NCBI GenBank assembly: GCA_034096865.1
Contig: JAWQFJ010026896.1
Span: forward strand, 62,501 to 126,500
DNA from: Theodoxus fluviatilis
Taxonomy: Eukaryota > Mollusca > Gastropoda > Cycloneritida > Neritidae
Length of the DNA stretch: 64,000 bases
Direction: 5' to 3'
Part shown: positions 21,193-33,180 of the stretch, piece by piece
Position numbering within the stretch: position 1 is the stretch's first letter
Layout: each line of letters opens with the position of its first letter
The notes under the pieces: model-generated
What the model saw: only the letters and a program-made list of their open reading frames with translations
Database searches by the model: none
What the model was told of the DNA's origin: nothing
Translations under genes and position numbers: made by a program

Positions 21193-23290
21193 CTCCTCCT
21201 CTTCCTCTTACTCCTCCTTTCTCTTCCTCCTCCTTTTCCTCCTCCTCCTTTTCCTCCTTCTCCTCCTCCTCCTACCTCCTCCTCCTCCTCCTCCTCCTCC
21301 TCCTCCTCCTCCTCCTCCTCCTCCTCCTCCTCCTCCTCCTCCTCCTCCCCATCTCCCTCCCCCCCTCCTCCTCCCCCCCTCCTCCTCTTTTTCTTTCTCC
21401 CTTCTGCTCGGCCTCCTGTTTTTCTTTCTTATCTTCATCCTTTTTTATTTCCTCCTCCTCCTCTTTCTTTTTTCTTCTCCTTCTCTTTCTTTTTCTTCTC
21501 CTCCTCTTCCTCTTTTTCTCTCTCCTCCTCCTCCTCCTCCTCTTCCTTCTCTTTTTCTCTCTCAATCCTTCTCTTTTTCTTTCACAATCCTCCTCTGTTA
21601 CTGTCAATCCTCCTCTTTTTTCTCTCAATCCCCCTCCTCTTTTTTTCTTTCAATCCTCCTACTCGTTTTCTCTCTCAACCCTGCTCCTTTTTTTCTCTCA
21701 CAATCCTTTTCCTCTTTTTCTCTCTCAATCTTCCTCCTCTGTTTTTTCCTCAATCATCCTCCTCTTTTTCTTTCTCATTCCTGCTCCTATTTTTATTCTT
21801 CAATCCTCCTCCTCTGTTTCTTCCTCAATCCTCCTCCTCCTCTTCTTCCTCACTCCTTCTCCTCCTTTTCTTTCTCAATCCTCCTCCTCCTTTTCTTCCT
21901 CAATCCTCCTTCTCCTCTTTTTCTTCCTCATTCCTCCTCCTCTTTTTCTTCCTCAATCCTCCTCCTCCTGTTCTTCCTCAATCCTCTTCCTTTTCTTCCT
22001 CAATCCTCCTCCTTTTCTTACTCATTCCTTCTCCTCTTTTTCTCTCTCAATCTTCCTCCTCCTTTTCTTCCTCAATCCTCCTTTTCCTCTTTTCTTCCTC
22101 ATTCCTCCTCCTCCTTTTCTTCCTCAATCCTCTTCCTCCTTTTTTCCTCAATCCTTCTCCTCCTCTTTTCTTCCTCATTCCCCCTCCTATTTTTCTTCCT
22201 CAATCCTCCTCCTCTTTTTCTTCCTCAATCCTCCTCCTCCTTTTCTTCCTCAATCTTCCTCCTATTTTTCTTCCTCAATCCTCCTCCTTTTCTTTCTCAG
22301 TCCTCCTCATCCTTTTCTTCCTCATTCCTCTCCCTGCTTTTCTTCCTCAATCCCTCTCCTCTTTTTCTTTCTCAATCCTCCTTCTCCTTTTCTTCCTCAA
22401 TCCTCTTCTTCTATCTCCTCCTCCTCCTCCTCCTCCTCCTCCTCTTCTCCACCCTCCCCCTCCTCTCTCCCTCTCCGCCTCCTCACCTCTTCTCCTCCTC
22501 CTCCTTCTTCTTCCCTCCTCCCTCCTCTTCCTCCTCCTCCTCCTCCTCCTCCTCCACACTCCTCCCTCTACTCCTTCTCCTACCCACTCCTCCCCCTCCT
22601 CTTCCTCCCCTTCTCCCTCCTCTCTATCCTCTCCTCCCCTCCTCCTCCCCCTCCTCTCCTTCTCTCTCTCCTCCTCCTCCCTCTTCTCTCGCTCCTCCTC
22701 GTCTCCTCCTTTTCCTCCTTCTCCTCTCCCTCCTCTCTCCTTCTTCCTCTCTCCTTCCTCTTCTCTCCTTCCTCTTCTCTTTTCCTCCTCTCTCCTTCTT
22801 CCTCTCTCCTTCCTCTTCTCTCCTTCCTCTTCTCTCCTTCCTCCTCTCTCTTTCCTCTTCTCCTCTCTCCTCCTCCGCTCTCTCTCTCCTCGCCCTCCTC
22901 CTCCATCCTCTCTCCGATCTCTCTGCTCCCTTCTCTCTCTCTCCCTCTCGCCTCCCTCCCTCGTTCCTTCTCCTCCTCCTCCCTCCTCTCCTCCATCTTC
23001 TCTCCTCCTGATTCTCCTCTTCTCGTCCTCCCCTCCTCCTCTTACCTCCTCCTCCCTCCGTCCGTCACTCCTCCTTCTCTCCTCCTCCTCTCTCGTCCTC
23101 CTCTTCCTCCCTCCTCTCTCCTCTCTCTCTTCTTCCTCCTCGGTCTCTTCGTTCTCCTCCTCCTCCTTCTCTTTCTGTACTTTTCCTCCTCATCCTCTTC
23201 CTCTTCCATTTCATCCCCCACCTAATCCTCCTCCTCCTCCTCCTCCCCCTCTTCCTCCTTCTCCTACTTCTGCTTTTTCTTCTTCCGTAT
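20386..23290 (+). repeat. Polypyrimidine tract of about 2.9 kb (CTCCTT/TCC-rich)
   Basis: Almost pure C/T on the plus strand. Sub-blocks are CTCTCCTCTGCC-like repeats (about 20500-20720), (TCC)n with the longest runs at 21006-21064 and 21272-21345, an imperfect minisatellite of about 25-35 bp built on CTCAATCCTCCTCC..TTTTTCTTC (about 21590-22400), then CTCTCTCCTTCCTCTT-like repeats to 22880. Open frames of several hundred codons exist in more than one frame only because pyrimidine codons contain no stops; their products are Ser/Pro/Leu/Phe runs. Not a gene. Confidence 0.9.
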
Positions 23291-25327
23291 TCATGCTACA
23301 CCTTCTGAAAGGTTTCCATGTCAGTCTTGTAGATTCAGCCGACGTTCTCTGAAGAATTCTTCAGCTCCTCAGTAAACAGTCTCTGAGGAAAGCAACGCAT
23401 CACAAAGCTCAGTGTGCAGTATCTGGAAGGCGTCTTCACCCAGCAACCAGGCAAGAACTTTTCCACTGGGCAGCCTGCCAGGGCGTGGTCAGATCAGGCT
23501 AGTTGGACCACGAGCAGGACTGCAGGCGACCTGGACAGGCAGGAACTGGACAGAAAAAACTGCTGCCTGCAGCCCTGTCCAGCCAGCATCAGGGTTAACT
23601 AAGCCAGGACCACCAGCCTGCTGCCTCCGCCCAAAAACTGCGCCTTCAAGCGGAACACTACAAAAGTAATTACCGCGTTCCCGTTGAGCCTTCCCGTCAG
23701 CCCTTGGGTCACGAGCTATCGTCTCCGCGGCGTACCCGGCCAAGAGAGATCTAATGGGAAGATTACTCCCGTCAAGCTTCCGGCAAGGGAGCTAACTCCA
23801 CTAGCGAAGTCACTAGAACACTTAGCTGCGGCTCAAGATGACTAAAAGTAACTCCAGAATGTCCGTCTGCCTGCTAGTTTTTCCATCTGTTGTTTAGCTT
23901 TACTTCTTGCTTCCTTGTCTATCAGCGTGCTAGTTCAACTGTCTGCCTAACCGCATATCTTGTATATTTGATCACGTTTTGACTGACTGCAAGCCTGCCT
24001 TCCTTCCTGCTTATCTGCCTGCCAACTTACTTTCCTGCCCGCACGCCTGTCTGCCTGTCCGTTTGCCTATCATCTTCCTGCTCCTCTGTCTCCATGCTCT
24101 GTAACTGCTGATCAATTTAGCAAGAGCGAAGACTACAGCAGAGGCGATATTCTCAGAACTATGGAGAAGCAACTAGAAGCAATAAAAAGGGCGTTTCCGA
24201 TATTATACTTAAGTCATCGGTGTAGTCGATCTTCCAAAATAGCACAACTTTCACAATTATGATCCTAAGGGCTTCATACTTATATCAAATTATTCCTAAA
24301 AACTGCAGCTTTGCAAACCGATTGGATCTATTTGATATAAGCACCAATAAATCATAATAGCGTTGTATTTGGGACAGACGGTGACATTTTGCAACCATAT
24401 CAGTGATTTGGGTCGTCAAATGCTTCGTGGCGGTTATCCCTTGATTCAAGAATAACGGGATCCGTACTTATTCCTACAGACTCGAGAATGGCGCTGCAGG
24501 CCCGATTTGGAGCGGCACAGTCGGAGGCAGGTATGGAACTGGAACTGTATTGCCGTCACAGAAACTGCCACAGCTCTGGGGCGATGTTCAAGGGCTACTG
24601 CATGTTGATGCCGACGGTCCCCCTCAAGTAAATGTGACGCCTAGCAGAAGATAGCTCCCCACCTTGAACGATCCAGAGCTCCTAGCTGGAGCTCATATGG
24701 TGAAATGCCTCACCATTTCAGGTTCTTCGTAAGGTTGTTCTTGGAGCCCTGTTGTGGTCGACCTATATTTCGCCTTCCTTGAATCAGTTCGCCAAAAATT
24801 AGAGAATTTGGGATGCGCTCGTTGCCTATTCTGATGACATGGCTCCATCATCGGAGCTGGGACGTCAGCAGTATGGCCACGATAGAGGGTGACTCTCTAA
24901 AGCCTTGGATTGGCATCAAAAGCTGATAGGCCCCCAAATCCCATCCATCCTTCCATGGCGAGTCGAAGACTATTGAGGTGGCATCCGCTGGAATGAAAGC
25001 CCTGTCAAGACAATCGATTCCCTTGATTACAAACTAGAAGAGGTCAGGCAGACGATTGATCAGTTTATGACACGTCTTGCAGCGTCTGAACGTCTCAGAG
25101 AAACAAAGATGAAACAAGCGAGTTTGGGCTTCGATTTTGATCGCCCTGTCATAAATCCCCTCAAATGCAATTTGTATCAAAGTTCAAACTCCTCGAGATG
25201 CGACATGTTGAAGCAAGCCTATCAATCTCAGTTAACTTGTCAAAACAAATTGCTCTTTCTCCTCATTTCACCGTAGTAGCCATTTGTCTTCTTCGTGCTC
25301 GCTACATGGTGGTGAGATTAGTCTCTT
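23291..25327. other. Intergenic DNA
   Basis: No convincing gene. A diverged TGCC/CTGCCTG-rich stretch spans about 23860-24080. One frame near 25040-25200 (EVRQTIDQFMTRLAASERLRETK) is faintly like a retroelement gag segment, but too weakly to call. Confidence 0.5.
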
Positions 25328-25500
25328 ACGTGGGGTTCTGTGACCGAGTGGTTAGTGCTCTCCACCTGCAGTCGCTTGGGGCTAGAGGGTGCGGCGTTCG
25401 AATCTGCGCTGTTCCAGAGTTGCATCATTGAACAAGGTTTGTAACTCACATTGTTTCTCCTAACCCAGGAGTAAAACAGGAAACCTGTGACAGCTCACTG
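25328..25500 (+). mobile_element. tRNA-headed SINE copy
   Basis: The head has an A-box-like TGACCGAGTGGTTAG and a B-box-like GGCGTTCGAATCTG about 50 bp apart, as in RNA polymerase III genes. It is followed by a non-tRNA body (GTTCCAGAGTTGCATCATTGAACAAGG...AACCCAGGAG). The body resembles the conserved central domain of V-type SINEs, and the same layout recurs on the minus strand at about 60390-60570. It is not a functional tRNA gene: no closed acceptor stem or proper anticodon arm. Confidence 0.65.
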
Positions 25501-25693
25501 TAGTGCGATTCATCCTTTAAATGCGGTCATGACTAAGAATCGTTTGGAATGCCCCAGGGAGTGGAATTGGTGCTATCACATGAATGTGTGCATCTGTCTG
25601 TCACTGTGTTTATTTTCAGGTGCAAGTGAAGGATTGATCATGCAGTCCAGTGATCAGGGGGTAAAGTATACAGCGGTTTGAGTAGCAGACATG

Positions 25694-25915
25694 GGCCCGT
25701 ATCCAGAACGGCAAGTTATTTTAACCCCGATTTATCTCTAAACTCAGACGATTCCAACGGTCTGTTCCGCTCTCCCTTGGCTGGAAACCAGTATATACAG
25801 CAAAGCGCAACCTAGGATCCTCTGACGAGCGTACCTTATCTGACCCATCAAGATAACCCGGGGTTCGGGGATAAATCGAGTGTTAAAAAGATAAATCGCC
25901 GTTCTGGATACGGGT
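25694..25915. mobile_element. MITE candidate with inverted ends of about 20 bp
   Basis: The left end CCCGTATCCAGAACGGC near 25696 is matched in reverse by GCCGTTCTGGATACGGG at 25898-25914. Inner blocks (CCCCGATTTATC and GATAAATCG) also pair. About 220 bp, no coding capacity. CATGGG occurs at both outer edges but partly overlaps the TIR, so the target duplication is unclear. Confidence 0.6.
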
Positions 25916-26732
25916 CATGGGTGATATGTCGCAACCTTTACGTCATTGAGTGGGGCACATATAATTTCAATCTTCTTACTTCATCGCATTCTGCAAATAA
26001 AGTGGAATTATCTCGACAATAGCAAAAATGACGAGTTCAAGTACATTCATTTGCCTTTGTCCCTTCGCTCGGGGAGCAGATGTTGGCATGCAACTCTAGG
26101 GAGCTGTACGCCAAGCCTCTCCACCTTTGACGGCCATGAACCAGGGCTTGCTTTTGGGAATGACTTCTTCAGGCGGGTCACAATAGTGGACTCGTCCGAG
26201 GAGAAAGATGCGGGAAAGACAGCGAATATTCGGAGAGAAGAAATTAGAAATGGTTCACAAAGTATTTCATCCGGGTTTTATCCAAAACATAACATCTGCT
26301 GCAGTCAGCATGGTGATGTTGCCCGGTTTAGAGCATGAACGCTGTGAATCAGATGCCGTGGCCCGCACCCCTCTCCTTGGACGAGTCTACAAGTGTGGCC
26401 CGTCTGAGGAAATCAGTCCTGGGTTTGTCCAGACGACAACTCTGTTTACACTTCAGTGTTGTCGCTCCATCTTCATTTCTGTCCACCTCTGCGTCTCTTC
26501 CCGTCGACAGTTCCTTGGGGAATGGCATTTGCTAGACACTGGGCTTTTATTACACAGCCATACCTGAGATGTTTCTTCTTTCTTTCACATTGCGAGGGGG
26601 GCGTCATATTATCCAATGTCTGCTGTGATTGTCGTGCAAACTTCGTCGTTTGTGACATAGTAGAGGTATGATATGCTAAGGATATTTCGGTAGCATCTCA
26701 GTTTCATCGCTTGAATCTACCTTCGTAGATAT

Positions 26733-26802
<70 letters not shown>

Positions 26803-27419
26803 TTACGAACATATACATACAAAAGATCACATTGATTTCAAAAGACTTTATTCACAGAAATCAAAACCTACGAGATGAAAAGCATGGCACTAATCCTGGC
26901 TTTTGTCCCCGCAATCACTGGCGTCAATCATTCAACAAAGGAAAGTTTGTTGCACGTTTGTTTTCAAAGGTATTTAAAGGTACAATTCAGTTCTGAAATT
27001 GCACGGGTCAGACACTAGAATCAACTTTTATTATCAGCAAGAGCGAGGAGGGTGTTATTGGACAAGATGAAGTTTTAAAATGTCTATCTTGGTCTTGTGC
27101 AAAGCAACTTATATATATGTTGTTAATTCCGGTGGTTGTACCTGCGTACGAATTTTACTATCCATCGTTACTGTACAAACAAAACTAAGAATTCTCTCTG
27201 TACATGAAATATTCTCGTTTTACGTTATGTATATAAATGTATATTTGATTCTCAAATAATTTTCCAAGTCATTTATAAGAGAAAAAAATTACACATGCGT
27301 TTCGTGAGATAGGACCAAAACTTTTGCACTGCAATTTTTAGTCCGTTTGACAAGAGAGATAAAGCAAAACTTCTACACTGCATTTTGCAGTGCTACTGAT
27401 ATGAGAGGAAACGACAAGA
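25916..27419. other. Intergenic DNA
   Basis: No recognisable gene. An open stretch at 25946-26338 has no domain and no supporting context. It includes the (TC)n/(AC)n microsatellite. Confidence 0.5.
26731..26802. repeat. (TC)n(AC)n compound microsatellite
   Basis: About 25 TC units followed by about 10 AC units. Confidence 0.95.
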
Positions 27420-27578
27420 GGTGGGGTCGTTTTTTAGAAGGCGTGTACACAGGCTTGACCTTTGCTGACTCACAGAGAGCCACAGAGGATAGAGACCGAT
27501 GGAGGAAGATTGTCCGAAAGTCATCAGTGGTGCCTCAACAACCCATCTCAGGGTTAAGAGACTGAACTGAACTGAACT
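27420..27578 (+). pseudogene. LINE ORF2 C-terminal fragment with short tandem tail
   Basis: The frame reads RWGRFLEGVYTGLTFADSQR followed by ATEDRDRWRKIV and PQQPISGLRD, then stops. This is the usual C-terminal end of a non-LTR retrotransposon polyprotein (ADSQRAxEDRxxWRKIV). Directly after the stop are three ACTGA units, a microsatellite-like 3' tail as LINEs leave. It is a severely 5'-truncated copy without function. Confidence 0.6.
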
Positions 27579-27580
27579 GT

Positions 27581-29744
27581 GCACTTAAGATAATCAGTGG
27601 AATATTTCTCTGTCTGAGTGATACTGTGGCTCAGCATTAATCTACGACACCCCAAAAAATCATAACTCCGAGAAGCAAAAGAAATTTGTTTTCGTTCAAT
27701 AACAAAATGGCATTAACCATGATGTTTCTACGTCAGAAAACTATCCTTATGGCAAAGAGACAGGTGAGAAAAATTTACTAAGAATCTAAAAAAATATTTA
27801 AAAAATTGGTGACAGAAGATAAATATTTGTAGTAAAGTTTGAAAGAAAACTAGGGGGAAATGCAGACCAGAGGAAAATTTCGCGTGTGTCGTTGAGACAG
27901 ATGGGAAAGTTGCCTGCAAGATGAGATATTTATATATAACAGTCCACCCATGCGATTTCAGAACTAGATGGTACCTTTCATCATTATTCATCAATCGAGA
28001 CAGTGACACCTACTTCATACATGAAGTGTGCGCTTACCACAAATAGTCACAAGGAGGTGGCAATAACAAAAGCTTGCCTGCCCGTCTTTGGGCAAATGTG
28101 TGATGATCCACATGAGGCGCACATCACTTAAAATGGGAGGCAGACAATGACACACTGGAACACATGACAATTCTGATGACCGTTCACGACACACACGACT
28201 ATTACTTTTTCATTTGGTTTTCCAACATATTCACTGTGGCACCCCTACAAGAGAGCTGGAGTCCTGCGCTGAAGACAGAGTGGGCTGGCGTAAGCGTACA
28301 CAGAGAGCCTTCATTTCCTGCAAGAAGAGACGGCAGGAAAGAACCACCAGTGCCAGGAAGCGAAGGAAAGCCTCCGCCTCTTCGCCAGCCGCTGCCTCTT
28401 TCCACTGTCCATGATGTCCCCGGGTGTGTACTTCCAGAACTGGAGAAATTGACGCACAGAGCGTTTCACCCATTCCACTGTTTGACACCAGAGCTGTTCT
28501 GTCCCGTTGAGATGATCAGTGTGAAAGAATGAAAAAAGTCATGAGTCTGAAATGTATTGCCCTTGGAAACATTTTGAAGATGTCGTGGATTTTTTTTTGG
28601 TGGGTGGAAGGGTGGGGTGGATGGGTGGGGTTGGGGTGGGGGGACGGTGATTGGGATGGTGACGTTATTCTACCAGATGGGCTAAACCGTTTCACACACA
28701 GGGTAAAATGTGTCAGTCACAGAAATTGAATTTAAAATAACGAAATAATCTAATTTTGAAAAGGGCAAACGAGTGGGAAAATCTGGTAAAGCCGGCTACA
28801 CCAACCCGGTATCACTGGTATTGTCATTCTATTATATTCATATTGTATTATTTTATTTTTCATATAAGTTGTATTATTTTGATGGACGTATTGCGACTCC
28901 CAGACGAGTCCTAAATGGCGTTTTATTGGAAGGCCATACAAACCAAGGTCGCCCCAGAAAGAGATTCAAATACCATGTCAGAAAACACCTCCAGCACTGG
29001 GACATATCCCCAAAGTAGTTTGAGGCCTGCACCAGTGACAAGTCATACTGACATGCCTCCATCAAGAACCCACTCACAGTTCACACAGTTCACAGTTCAC
29101 AGTTCACAGTAATTTATTTCGCCAAGTGACATCCTTTAAAAAACGAGCACGAGGAAAACTAAGTGATGAAGGCTAAAAGAAACAAAAACAAAAAGCCAAA
29201 CGCACGCATCGCTTACACACCCTAATACGCCGTTTATACAAAAAAACATATGCACATTACCCCATGTACATCACTCACGCCAAACACGCAGCTGCACACA
29301 GACAAGAGATAGACTGCACCTGGAACCAAAGGGTAAACTGGTAAATGGGGCAATATACAATGAACAGTAAAAGTTACTGTTTAAGAACTGTTGACAAAAG
29401 AGGTACAAACTGAGAATAATAAACCCACCCACCCCCTTTTAAGTGACTGACGAATACATAAAGACAATAAATAATAGATATGGACAGAGACACGACCACT
29501 AAGACGTACCTCCCCCCCCCCCCCCCTCCCCCATCCAACCCCCCGTCACCACATAAAAAGTATACAATAGAACAATACAAAAACAGCCCTGCACAAGTGA
29601 AAGCTACAAGAAGAAAGCAGTCACCAAGTCCATACTACCAGAGTCAGGCAGAGGTACAGGCTGCTACATAGAGTGGCCCCTTAGACATGCCTGGTGTGTG
29701 CGTATCTCTAATCAGTCTGATGTGATCAACAGTCCTCTCACTCC
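27581..29744. other. Intergenic DNA with G-rich tract
   Basis: No convincing gene. A G-rich stretch lies at 28588-28660. A short direct repeat, CAGTTCACA, occurs at about 29078-29110. A C-run lies at 29511-29533. Confidence 0.5.
28588..28660 (+). repeat. G-rich tract with quadruplex potential
   Basis: Many runs of three to six G separated by one to three bases (GGGTGGGGTTGGGGTGGGGGG), matching a G-quadruplex pattern. Confidence 0.7.
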
Positions 29745-30205
29745 ATAGCAAGATCCGGATCTTCAATACCAATGTGAAACCAGTCCTACTCTATAGCTCA
29801 GAAACAAGGCAAGTAACCAAAACCAACACCCACAAGCTACAGTCATTTACCAACAGATGCCTCAGAACTATCCGCAATATCAGGTGACCAGAAAGCATCT
29901 CCAACGATCAACTGCGGGCCAGGACAAGACAAGCCCCAATTGAGATAGATGTCAGGAAAAGAAAGTGGGGGTGGATTGAATATACACTACGAAAGAGTGC
30001 ATCCAGCATCACCAGGCAGGCCCTTGACTGGAACCCCCACGGAAAGAGGAAAGTGGGACGACCAAAGCAGACTTGGTGCAGGAGTATAAACACTGAGATG
30101 AAGGCTGCCGGAATGGCGTGGGCCGAGCTGAGGAGGACTTGCCAAAACCGTGTGCGTTAGAGGAGTGTTGTTGCGGCTCTATGTTCCACAAGGAATCAAG
30201 TAAGT
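29745..30205 (+). pseudogene. LINE 3' fragment (reverse transcriptase C-terminal region)
   Basis: The plus-strand translation gives [20 protein letters not shown], a stop within RNIR*PESISNDQL, then KWGWIEYTLRKS, ALDWNPHGKRKVGRPKQTW and a short end. It aligns through its length with the better preserved fragment at 61458-62525 ([39 protein letters not shown]). It ends near AAGTAAGTAAGT, a LINE-type tail. 5'-truncated and broken by stops. Confidence 0.7.
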
Positions 30206-31070
30206 AAGTCAAGTAATAGTAAAACTCGGGCACCTATAGGCCGTTGCAGACCACGCTGAGAAGCTGCAGTGTTTCTCTGCTTCTCGTCGCAGCGAGAGGC
30301 AGTGACGCCCAGCCCGTCCTTGCACGCTGATCAGCAGCAAACACAAGAAACCGTGCCGCGAAACTTTCCAAATATAGAAAGCTCTCGCATCTCGGGAAGT
30401 CTCGCGTGAAACAACCATGGCGGCAACTGAACGACATAAGTTGCTTCCCGGAGCCCTTTTCTGATTGGTTGATTGATGTCCATGCCGCGGCTTTGTCGCG
30501 CGCAAATAGACTTCTGGCTATACAGGCAGCGAGATTTACTTACTTAAAGAATGCACGATACGCTTGCTGCAAGCAACAGACGCAGAAACCGAAAACCCGC
30601 CGCGAGCACAATATCTTGTAGCTGTGTAGCTTAGTCTGCAACTGCCATTATAAGTGCTGAGAGACTCCGATAGGCCCCTTCCATTTTAATGTGTCATGTC
30701 AACATGCTAATCTCGGTAGTTTGCGGTTCTCCACCTCCCCAATCTCATCTGACGGTGTCTATGTCCCCCCTCAACCATTGAAACAAATGATTTCCCTGTT
30801 ATGTCTAATATCAGCTATTCAGAAAGGATACGCAATCCTTCAAACAATACGTGTCCACACATGATCTTCGTCGCTCAACCCCACTTTGAAGCTCACGCAC
30901 ACGGCATAAAGCGCAGGTAAGCGCTTTTCTGTTTCTGCAGTTCTTACCCGGCAGCCGTTCTCGATACCCTCCATTCCAATGGAACCCATGGTCATAGAGC
31001 TTCTGGGGACTGCTTCGGCGGCTCCGCTACGGGCGATCCCATGCAGCAAGTTCCATTGGGGGCTTTCCCT
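30206..31070. other. Intergenic DNA
   Basis: Nothing recognisable in either strand beyond short random frames. Confidence 0.5.
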
Positions 31071-31074
31071 GCGG

Positions 31075-31245
31075 GCTGGGGGTAAGAATAGACCCACCGC
31101 GTCTCCCTACGCGATTCACATGAGGTGAATAACTAGGGACACCGTGACTTGCTCTTAGTCTAACCAGCTCTAGTGATTCTTGGAGATCAATGGCCTTGCA
31201 TAGCCTACAAAGCCTAATAGGCAGTAAAATTCCATCCATTCATCC
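31075..31245 (+). repeat. Dispersed repeat family, copy A
   Basis: Core landmarks in order: GGGGGTAAGAATAGACCCACCGCGTCTC, AACCAGCTCTAGTGATT about 90 bp on, CATAGCCTACAAAGCC, and GTAAAATTCCATCCATTC at the end. The same order is found at 38938-39115 (minus), 39440-39600 (minus) and 51885-52030 (plus). Probably a SINE or MITE family; no coding capacity. Confidence 0.7.
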
Positions 31246-32074
31246 GTCAACTGGGGGTACAGATAAACAAAGTAATTTCGTAGTCCACGTCAGTACTCTC
31301 TCTTCAGCCGTATTATCGTTGATGCAGATTCAGGTTAAGTGGCTCTGGCCGTTTGTTGAACACTGGAGCTTATTCAAACTGTAAATTCGAATTCGGGTCT
31401 CCTGCAAAGGTGGCACCACGAAATCGCCAAGAGGAACATAAGAGCGCATGCATTTTCTAAAGTGGATTACAAATATAGGCTATCTCTGGGGACCTTGAAG
31501 TTTACAACTGAATGCTTTGATGGGGATGGGATTAACGAAATGAAAAGGGATGAGGTGATGAAATTTCTTATGACATGTGGATTATTATTTTCGTAACGAA
31601 CAATTATTTTATTCGTATGGAGAATCAGAGTTCTTCCATGAATGCGCTACAGAAGGCATAAATAATAAAATATTAAGATTATCAGACGAGAGCATTTTAA
31701 GTGCGTAGTTGATTCGCCTCCATCGGGTTAACTAATTTTAGACCACTGACTCTGGTAAGTGGGGAAAAACGAGCTATTTTTTTCCATTATGCATATCTGG
31801 AATTAAGTTAGAATTCAAATCAGTACGCATTTAAACACTTTCTCCATATGACATTTACAATAAATACCCTATTAAATCGAAAATAAGACTCATGTTGACA
31901 CCTCCTATTCCTTGCAAGATCTTTCCTTTCCTTGCGTCTGTGCAACGCTGGCCAGAGCTGCGCGATGATAGATTGGGACAGAAAGAAGAGAGGGGAAGAA
32001 AACGAGACAAGCCAGAACGTAGAGGTCACCAGTGAGGAAGGCAAGGAGGGGGTGGGGGAGTGAGGGTGGGGTGG
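31246..32074. other. Intergenic DNA
   Basis: Nothing recognisable. Confidence 0.5.
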
Positions 32075-32077
32075 GGG

Positions 32078-32117
<40 letters not shown>

Positions 32118-32435
32118 CGAGAAGAGAGAGAGCAGTGGTGTCGGGTGTGAGGAGGAGGAGGAGGGGGGGGGGGGGGGGGAGGGGGGGGGGGGGGAAGGAG
32201 GAGAGGAGGAGGAGATGGAGGAGGAGGAGGTAGGAGGAGGATGGGGGGGGAGAGGATGGGCAGGCAGGTGGAAAGGAGGGGGGAGAAGGGGGAGGGGACA
32301 GAGGACTAGGGCAGGAGGTAGGGAGGAGGGGGAGGGGGCGGAGCGGGGGACGTCGGGGAGAGGGAGTAGGAGGAGGAGGAGGAGGAAGGAGGCGGAGGGA
32401 GGAGGAGGAGGAGGAGGAGGAGGAGGAGGAGGAAG

Positions 32436-32474
<39 letters not shown>

Positions 32475-32491
32475 CAAGGTAGAGAGAGAGC

Positions 32492-32520
<29 letters not shown>
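32075..32520 (+). repeat. Polypurine tract (GA)n/(GGA)n with G runs
   Basis: Nearly pure A/G on the plus strand, including (GA)n at both ends and G runs of up to 19 interrupted by single A at about 32162-32194. Open frames on both strands are compositional. Confidence 0.9.
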
Positions 32521-32522
<2 letters not shown>

Positions 32523-33019
32523 GATAAAGATAGACCAAAATAGAGAAAGAAAATAAGCGAGAGTGTAAATGCGTCAAATGAAGATGCAGAAGAGGATGAC
32601 TGAATGTATGTTAGGACCATCTGTTCCAAAAATTACTTATCTACATGACAATTGTTCTAACAACCCCCGCCGGAAAAAAACATTCCCTGCAAGAGACAAG
32701 AAAGTATTCAGGATTTGGTTAAGTATTCACTCAACACTCCAAAGCAGATGCTCGCCGTGGGCATATACAGTTACTCAGACGTAGGCCTGGTCCGCCATAT
32801 AAGACAGTCTCTGAGGACTTAATGACCATGCGTTTCGGCGTTAAATGGGGGTGGGGGTGGGGTGGGTGGGGTGGGGAAATAATGATGTCAGAATCTTCAG
32901 TTTGAAACACAATATTTCCCTATTCGATTATAAAGCAACTTAATGTGCACAGTTAGTGGATATTTATTTGAAGAAATTGATTTATCTGTTTAGTCATTTA
33001 TCTCTTGTTCGCGACGCTT
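32521..33019. other. Intergenic DNA with G-rich tract
   Basis: Contains GGGGGTGGGGGTGGGGTGGG at about 32845-32876, a G-quadruplex-like run. No gene seen. Confidence 0.5.
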
Positions 33020-33180
33020 CCTGAGGCTTTTTTGTGCGCATGGCCTGCTATCGAATTGCGACTAGTGGGTGTGCGTTAGAAGTTGCACGGATTTTGGAGT
33101 TCCATTCTTGAGTAAGACGCTAGACCCATATTGTTTTCCGGTTTGAGAGCAAAAAAGATCATTCTTTGGGGAATTGAAAT
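33020..33180 (+). mobile_element. Degenerate SINE-like copy
   Basis: A poorly preserved head is followed by GGAGTTCCATTCTTGAGTAAGACGC, which matches the SINE body at about 60430-60470 on the minus strand (GTTCCATTCTTGGACAAGG). Low confidence because the pol III boxes are eroded. Confidence 0.35.

Noticed and set aside
20244..23225. Open frame of about 993 codons
   Set aside because: It lies in a polypyrimidine tract where stop codons cannot arise on this strand. Several frames are open at once and the product is only Ser/Pro/Leu/Phe runs.
25040..25270. Weak gag-like segment EVRQTIDQFMTRLAASERLR
   Set aside because: Only a short match to a general pattern, with no zinc knuckle, LTR or other retroelement part nearby.
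25336..25410. Possible tRNA gene
   Set aside because: A and B boxes are present but there is no paired acceptor stem or clean anticodon arm, and a SINE body follows.
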